A stretch of 11,515 bases of DNA from Deltaproteobacteria bacterium (GTDB lineage Bacteria; Desulfobacterota; Binatia; DP-6): assembly GCA_005879205.1 (NCBI GenBank), contig VBLD01000039.1, forward strand, positions 1 to 11,515, given 5' to 3'. The notes beneath the pieces are model-generated. The model worked only from the letters and a program-made list of their open reading frames with translations. It did not search any database and was not told where the DNA came from. Each line of letters begins with the position of its first letter. Position 1 is the first letter of the stretch. Both the position numbers and the translations under genes were made by a program. Of this stretch, positions 6,977-11,515 are shown piece after piece.

Positions 6977-8328
6977 GCGCCGGTCGCCTCGACGATCGCG
7001 TCGCGCGTCACGTCGACGAGCTCGTCGAGCTCGGCCGGGCGGATCGCGAGCGGAGGCATCAGGACGATCGTGTTGCCGAGTGGCCGCAGGACGACGCCCC
7101 GCGCCCGCGCCGCGCGGACGACGCGCTGGCCGATGCGCGCGGCAGGCGGGTAGGGCGCTCGGGTCGGGCGCTCCTGGACCAGTTCGATCCCGACCATGAT
7201 CCCCTGTTGCCGCACCTCGCCCACGTGCGGGAGGTACGCGACGTCGGTGGCGAGCCGCTCGTGCAGCCGGGCGATCTTCGGCCCGAGGCGCGCCAGGGTC
7301 TGCTCGTCGTCGAAGAGCCTGAGGCTCGCGAGCCCGACCGCACAGGCGAGCGCGTTTCCCGTGTACGTGTGGCCGTGGAAGAAGGCGCGGAACTCCTCGT
7401 ACGGCGCGAGGAAGGCCTCGAACACCTCCTCGGTGGCGAGGGTCGCCGCCAGCGGCAGGTAGCCGCCGCTGATTCCCTTTCCGAGGCACATGAGGTCGGG
7501 CGTGATGCCGGCATGCTCGCAGGCGAACATCCGGCCCGTGCGTCCGAAGCCCGTCGCTACCTCGTCGGCGATGAAGAGGGCGCCCTGGCGGCGCGCGAGC
7601 TCGCGGAGCGCGCCGAGATACGCGGGCGGATGCACCCACATCCCGGCAGCACCCTGGACCAGTGGCTCCACGATGACCGCGGCGAGCCCGGGCCCGTGCT
7701 CGGCGAGCGTCCGCTCCGCGTCGGCCAGCGCCGCGGCGAGCGCGCCCTCGGCATCCATCCCGCGAAGCCAGCGAAACACGTGCGGCGGCGTCAGGCGCAC
7801 CGCCGGTGCGACCGCCCTTGCCACGAAGCGGTGAAAGGTCTCGGAGTAGCCGACGCCGACCGCGCCGAGGGTATCGCCGTGGTAGCCCTCCACCAGGGAC
7901 GCGAAGCGCGTGCGGTCCGTCGCCCCGCGCAGCTGCTGGTACTGGAGGGCGATGCGGAGGGCGACCTCCACCGCCGTCGCCCCGGCGTCGGAATAGAAGA
8001 CGCGGGTGAGTCCCGCAGGCACCACCCCCACGAGGGCACGCGCCAGCTCGATCGACGGCGGGCTGGCGAGCCCGAGGAGCGTCGTGTGGGCGACGCGGCC
8101 GGCCTGGGCGGCGAGCGCGGCGTCGAGCGCGGGGTGCCGATGGCCGTGGAGGTTGCACCAGAGGGAGGAGACGCCGTCCAGGTAGCGGCGGCCGTCCACG
8201 TCGACGAGCATCGACCCCTCGGCCTCGGCGATGATGAGCGGGTCGTCGACCAGCCAGTCGGTCATCTGCGTGAACGGGTGCCAGAGGTGACGATGGTCCC
8301 ATGCGGCGAGCGTGGTGGGGTCGGTCAT
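6973..8328 (-). CDS. bioA: Adenosylmethionine-8-amino-7-oxononanoate aminotransferase (DAPA synthase)
   Basis: PLP-dependent class III aminotransferase that converts 8-amino-7-oxononanoate (KAPA) to 7,8-diaminopelargonic acid. It has 451 residues. The N-terminal substrate motif is WHPFTQM (16-22), followed by GVSSLWCNLHGHRHP (52-66). YHGDTLGA (149-156) contacts the cofactor, IADEVATGFGRTG (253-265) carries the ring-binding Asp255, and CLGKGISGGYLP (281-292) carries the Schiff-base Lys284. HGHTYTGN (318-325) is the phosphate-binding loop from the partner subunit. Position 19 is Phe where the E. coli enzyme has Tyr (WHPYTSM), which may bear on the amino donor. The ATG at 8328 overlaps the bioF stop as ATGA, so the three genes are translationally linked. 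All catalytic residues I can place are present. Confidence 0.95.
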   Translation of the reverse strand: MTDPTTLAAWDHRHLWHPFTQMTDWLVDDPLIIAEAEGSMLVDVDGRRYLDGVSSLWCNLHGHRHPALDAALAAQAGRVAHTTLLGLASPPSIELARALVGVVPAGLTRVFYSDAGATAVEVALRIALQYQQLRGATDRTRFASLVEGYHGDTLGAVGVGYSETFHRFVARAVAPAVRLTPPHVFRWLRGMDAEGALAAALADAERTLAEHGPGLAAVIVEPLVQGAAGMWVHPPAYLGALRELARRQGALFIADEVATGFGRTGRMFACEHAGITPDLMCLGKGISGGYLPLAATLATEEVFEAFLAPYEEFRAFFHGHTYTGNALACAVGLASLRLFDDEQTLARLGPKIARLHERLATDVAYLPHVGEVRQQGIMVGIELVQERPTRAPYPPAARIGQRVVRAARARGVVLRPLGNTIVLMPPLAIRPAELDELVDVTRDAIVEATGA

Positions 8329-9515
8329 CGAAGCAGGCCCGCTGCGCGCCCGGCGTCGGCGAAGGCGGCGAGCACGCGGTCGAGCTGGGCCCCGGTGTGG
8401 GTGGCCATCGGCGTCACGCGCAGGCGGGCGGTCCCCTCCGGCACGGTCGGCGGGCGGATGGCCTGGGCGAGCACGCCGCGCGTGCGGAGCTCCTCGGCGA
8501 GGCGGAGCGCCGGGCGGTTGTCGCCGACGGCCACCGGGATGATGTGCGTGTCGCCGCCTACCGCGAAGCCGAGCGCCGAGAGACCCTCGCGCAGCCGGAC
8601 GGCGTTGCGCGCGAGCGCCTCCCGCCGCTCGGGCTCGGCGACGACGACGTCGAGTGCGGCGCCCGCGGCGGCCGCGGCGGCGGGGGCGAGGCCCGTCGTG
8701 TAGACGAAGCTCCGTGCCCGGTTCACGAGCCATTCGATCAGCGCGCGCGAGCCGGCCACGTACGCCCCGGCGCTGCCGAGCGCCTTGCCGAGCGTGCCGA
8801 GGTGGATGTCGATGCGGTCGCCGAGCCCGTCGGCGGCAGCGAGGCCGGCGCCGCGCGGACCGATCACGCCGGTTGCGTGGGCCTCGTCTACCATGAGCCA
8901 GCTGTGATATTGCTCCGCGAGCGCGGTCAGCACGGCGAGCGGTGCGCGGTCGCCGTCCATGGAGAAGACCGAATCGGTCACGATGAGACGCCGGCTCCCC
9001 GGTGAGGTGGCTGCCAGCTCGGCTTCGAGAGTGCGGACGTTGCGGTGGGGATAGACGTGGACGCTGGCCCGCGAGAGCCGGCACCCGTCGATGATGCTCG
9101 CGTGGTTGAGCGCATCGCTGTAGACGTGGTCCCCCCGGCCGACCAGCGCCGTGATCGTGCCGACGTTCGCCTGGTAGCCAGACGGAAAGAGAAGCGCGGC
9201 CTCGGTGCCCTTGAAGGCGGCGAGCTTCGCCTCGACGGCGGCGTGCAGGTCGAGGTGGCCCGAGATGAGGCGCGAGGCGCCCGCGCCGCAGCCGTAGCGC
9301 TCGATCGCCCGGCGTGCCGCCGCCCGGACGGCCGGATGGGTCGCGAGGCCGAGATAGTTGTTGGAGGACAGCAGGAGGTGGGATCGCCCGTCGATCACGA
9401 CCTCCGTGTCCGACGCCGAGTCGATGGCGCGGAGGTTGCGGCGGAGGGCGGCGTCGGCGAGACGCGCCAGCTCCTCGGCGAGCACCGCGTCGAGCGGGCG
9501 GGCGGGCGTCGGCAC
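8325..9515 (-). CDS. bioF: 8-amino-7-oxononanoate synthase (KAPA synthase)
   Basis: PLP-dependent alpha-oxoamine synthase that condenses a pimeloyl thioester with L-alanine to give KAPA, the first step of biotin ring assembly. With the GTG start at 9515 it has 396 residues. Family motifs: LLLSSNNYLGLATHP (47-61), GCGAGASRLISG (75-86), FPSGYQAN (110-117), the aspartate and histidine in VDEAHATGVIG (209-219), and Lys244 in TLGKALGSAG for the Schiff base. The open frame can extend to a TTG at 9575, giving 416 residues. That would overlap radA head to head and bury the BirA-like operator in coding sequence, and the extra 20 residues resemble no BioF N-terminus, so GTG at 9515 is preferred. It is first in the bioF-bioA-bioD operon. 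Confidence 0.93.
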   Translation of the reverse strand: MPTPARPLDAVLAEELARLADAALRRNLRAIDSASDTEVVIDGRSHLLLSSNNYLGLATHPAVRAAARRAIERYGCGAGASRLISGHLDLHAAVEAKLAAFKGTEAALLFPSGYQANVGTITALVGRGDHVYSDALNHASIIDGCRLSRASVHVYPHRNVRTLEAELAATSPGSRRLIVTDSVFSMDGDRAPLAVLTALAEQYHSWLMVDEAHATGVIGPRGAGLAAADGLGDRIDIHLGTLGKALGSAGAYVAGSRALIEWLVNRARSFVYTTGLAPAAAAAAGAALDVVVAEPERREALARNAVRLREGLSALGFAVGGDTHIIPVAVGDNRPALRLAEELRTRGVLAQAIRPPTVPEGTARLRVTPMATHTGAQLDRVLAAFADAGRAAGLLR

Positions 9516-9543
9516 GCGGCCGTCATGGCGCCCCCACCGGCTC

Positions 9544-9575
9544 CTGTCAACCTCGACGGTTTCGATGGTTGACAA
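9544..9575. promoter_or_regulatory. BirA-like biotin operator between bioF and radA
   Basis: CTGTCAACC (9544-9552), 14 bases, then GGTTGACAA (9567-9575). The inner eight bases of each half form a perfect inverted repeat. The published BirA signal of bacteria is TTGTAAACC-N14/15-GGTTTACAA; the left half here differs at two positions, the right half at one, and the spacing is exact. It sits 29 bases upstream of the bioF start, where BirA with biotinoyl-AMP would repress the operon. The right half covers the radA start codon and codons 2-4. On the minus strand TTGACA (9550-9545) inside the operator is a perfect -35 box, but the matching -10 (CATGAC, 17 bases on) is weak. Confidence 0.8.
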
Positions 9576-10941
9576 GGCGGCGCGGACGGCGTTCGTCTGC
9601 CAGCAGTGCGCTCATGCGGCACCGCGCTGGCTCGGGCAATGCCCGGCGTGCGGGGCGTGGAATGCGCTGGTCGAGGAGGCGGTGCGCGACACCCGCAGAC
9701 GGAGTGCTCGGAGCGCGCAGGCGTCTGCGGCGCCGCGGCCGCTCGTGGCCGTCGCCGCGGGCGAGACACTCCGCCGCTCGACCGGGCTCGGCGAGCTCGA
9801 CGGCGTCCTCGGCGGCGGCCTCGTGCAGGGCTCGGTGGTGCTCCTCGCCGGCGACCCCGGCATCGGCAAGTCGACCCTCGCGCTGCAAGCGTGCGGCGCC
9901 CTCGCCCGCCAGGGGTTGCCGGTCCTCTACGTGGCGGGCGAGGAGTCGCCGGAGCAGGTGCGGCTGCGGGCGGAACGGCTCGGGATGGCCGACGGCATCG
10001 GCGACGTGCAGGTCCTCCCCGAGACCGCGGCGGAGGCGGTCGTCGAGCAACTCGAGCGGTTGCGTCCGGCGGCGGTCGTGGTCGACTCCATCCAGACCTT
10101 GCACACGGCGACGCTCGGCTCCGCGCCGGGAAGCGTCGGCCAGGTGCGCGAGGCGGCCGCGCTGCTCGTGACGTGTGCCAAGGCGACCGGCGTCGCCTGC
10201 TTCCTGATCGGCCACGTGACGAAGGAAGGGGCGATCGCCGGGCCGCGCGTCCTCGAGCACCTGGTCGACACCGTGCTCTACTTCGAGGGCGACTCCGGCC
10301 ACGCGCTCCGCGTGCTGCGGGCCGTGAAGAACCGCTTCGGGTCGACCAACGAGGTGGCGGTCTTCGAGATGGGCGAGAGCGGGCTCGTCGAGGTACGGAA
10401 CCCTTCGGCGGCCTTTCTCGCCGAGCGCCCCGCCGGCGCTCCGGGGTCCGCCGTGCTCGCGACGCTGGAGGGCAGCCGGCCCGTCCTGGTGGAGATCCAG
10501 GCGCTCGTCTCGCGCTCGGGCCTGGCGCTCCCGCGACGGACGGCGATCGGGCTCGACGCGGGACGGGTGGCGCTGCTCCTCGCGGTGCTCGAGAAGCGCC
10601 TCGGCATGCCGCTCCACGACCAGGACGTGTTCCTGAACGTCGCCGGCGGCGTGCACGTCGCCGAGCCGGCGGCGGACCTGGCGGTCGTCGCCGCCGCCGC
10701 CTCGAGCGCGCGCGGCCGTGCGCTCGACGCGGACGTGGCCGTGTGGGGCGAGGTCGGGCTCACCGGGGAAGTGCGCGCCGTCGGACGCGCCGACGTGCGC
10801 CTACGCGAAGCGGTGCGGCAAGGCTTCCGCCGCTGCGTGCTCCCGGCGACGAACGCTCGCGGCCTCGACGCCCCCGACGGCGTCACGGCGGAAGGCGTCG
10901 CCTCTCTCGACCAGCTCCTCGACGTGCTGGGGCTCCGATGA
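9565..10941 (+). CDS. radA: DNA repair protein RadA
   Basis: RadA (Sms) is a RecA-like ATPase that drives branch migration and processing of recombination intermediates. It has 458 residues, the usual length. The N-terminal zinc finger has Cys12, Cys15, Cys26 and Cys29 (FVCQQC and GQCPACGAWN). The Walker A box is GDPGIGKST (96-104), VVVDSIQT (171-178) is Walker B, and the RadA-specific KNRFG motif is at 255-259. The Lon-like C-terminal domain includes GLDAGRVALLLAVLEK (329-344) and the segment ending GEVGLTGEVRAVGRA (395-409). The ATG at 9565 gives the typical start just before the finger. No Shine-Dalgarno sequence is visible, and the start lies within the BirA-like operator. Its stop overlaps the downstream permease start as ATGA. 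Confidence 0.95.
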   Translation: MVDKAARTAFVCQQCAHAAPRWLGQCPACGAWNALVEEAVRDTRRRSARSAQASAAPRPLVAVAAGETLRRSTGLGELDGVLGGGLVQGSVVLLAGDPGIGKSTLALQACGALARQGLPVLYVAGEESPEQVRLRAERLGMADGIGDVQVLPETAAEAVVEQLERLRPAAVVVDSIQTLHTATLGSAPGSVGQVREAAALLVTCAKATGVACFLIGHVTKEGAIAGPRVLEHLVDTVLYFEGDSGHALRVLRAVKNRFGSTNEVAVFEMGESGLVEVRNPSAAFLAERPAGAPGSAVLATLEGSRPVLVEIQALVSRSGLALPRRTAIGLDAGRVALLLAVLEKRLGMPLHDQDVFLNVAGGVHVAEPAADLAVVAAAASSARGRALDADVAVWGEVGLTGEVRAVGRADVRLREAVRQGFRRCVLPATNARGLDAPDGVTAEGVASLDQLLDVLGLR

Positions 10942-11515
10942 CCTTCATCGTGCTCTTCTGGCTGAACGTCGCGCTGCTCGCGGTGTTCGCGGTGATCCTG
11001 ATGCGGCCGCAGCTGCTCGGCTATGCCAAGGGCGGCAAGTGGTACCTCACCTGGCTCTCGATCGGCGTCATCACCCTGATGGACGAGCTCACCTCGGTCT
11101 TCTACGCCCCGGCCGAGGCGCACCGCTTCATCGGCATGAAAGCGATCTTCTTCATCGCCTTCACCTCGTTGATCATGCGGGTGCTCTCCACCCGCATGGT
11201 GGAGATCTCGGAGATCCTCGAGCTGCACGGCCTGCGGGGTGGCGGCGTCTATTCGTTCTCCTACTTCGTCCTCGGGCCGGTCGCGTCCTTCGTCGCCGTG
11301 GCCTCGAAACGGCGTTCGTCGCCATCGGGCCGGGTGCCGAACGCATGCTCGTGCTGGGCATCATCTGGGCCATCGCCGGGCTCAACATCATCGGCATCCG
11401 CGAGAACGCGCGCGTCACGTTCACCATCTTCGTGGCCGCGGCCTTCGTGTTCCTGAACCTGATCGCGCTCGGCGTGCTCCACATGGACCCGTCGTCGCCG
11501 GCCAGGATGTGGCAG
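10938..11515 (+). CDS. APC-type amino acid permease-like membrane protein, 3' partial and frameshifted
   Basis: An integral membrane protein resembling amino acid/polyamine/organocation permeases; the substrate is unknown. The ATG at 10938 overlaps the radA stop. Frame 3 encodes 123 residues with hydrophobic segments at about 3-21, 36-55, 67-83 and 105-123, including GVYSFSYFVLGP, which resembles the conserved glycine-rich helix region of the family. At about 11301-11311 the frame must change to frame 2, where hydrophobic membrane sequence continues to the window end (AFVAIGPG, LVLGIIWAIAGLNIIGI, FTIFVAAAFVFLNLIALGV). Without the change, frame 3 turns into an Arg/Ser-rich tail stopping at 11456. 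The join needs one extra base; a larger internal deletion is also possible because a helix that I would expect after the fourth segment seems short or absent. Confidence 0.7.

Noticed and set aside
7207..8703. A 498-codon plus-strand open frame opposite bioA and bioF
   Set aside because: It mirrors two intact biotin genes and has the Arg/Glu/Gly-rich composition of a high-GC antisense shadow, with no motif or ribosome binding site.
9606..10937. Long open frame overlapping radA in another frame and leading into the permease
   Set aside because: The part before 10938 is an Arg/Gly-rich shadow of RadA. Only the segment from ATG 10938 has membrane-protein character.
1..11515. Mobile element, CRISPR array, tRNA or defence system
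   Set aside because: I looked for terminal inverted repeats, transposase motifs, regularly spaced direct repeats and tRNA-like cloverleaf ends and saw none. The gene content is housekeeping metabolism, repair and one secreted protein.

Overview
This is a GC-rich stretch of bacterial chromosome with tightly packed genes on both strands and almost no intergenic DNA. It carries no RNA gene, mobile element or CRISPR array that I can see. The gene set (DksA, GalU, LarC, a biotin operon, RadA) is Gram-negative in character. The secreted propeller protein ends in a C-terminal domain of a kind I associate, from memory only, with uncultured deltaproteobacteria-like lineages such as Binatota. Lineage placement is therefore tentative.

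Layout. (1) 2-1280, plus strand: the 3' part of a RecQ-type helicase, broken by a frameshift at its Walker B motif. (2) 1322-1879, plus: a thioredoxin-fold protein with a CNHC redox motif. (3) 1977-3799, plus: a secreted eight-repeat beta-propeller protein with a separate C-terminal domain, frameshifted at a G7C7 tract. (4) 5035-3807, minus: a dksA-galU operon joined by a GTGA stop/start overlap. (5) 5108-6298, plus: larC, divergent from dksA. (6) 9515-6308, minus: a bioF-bioA-bioD operon in which each stop overlaps the next start by 4 bases. (7) 9565-11515, plus: radA followed by an APC-type permease through an ATGA overlap; the permease is frameshifted and runs off the window.

How it works together. 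bioF, bioA and bioD encode three successive steps of biotin ring assembly (KAPA, DAPA, dethiobiotin). Between bioF and radA lies an inverted repeat, CTGTCAACC-N14-GGTTGACAA, which closely matches the BirA operator. It suggests biotin-dependent repression of the operon. Its right half lies on the start codon of radA, so the DNA-repair gene may share the control. DksA (stringent-response regulator) and GalU (UDP-glucose synthesis) are translationally coupled.

Three of the eleven genes are frameshifted. Two of the shifts show local oddities (a DEAH-to-DAAH change in recQ, a 14-base G/C homopolymer block in the propeller gene). Sequence or assembly error is a serious possibility and should be excluded before any of them is called a pseudogene.
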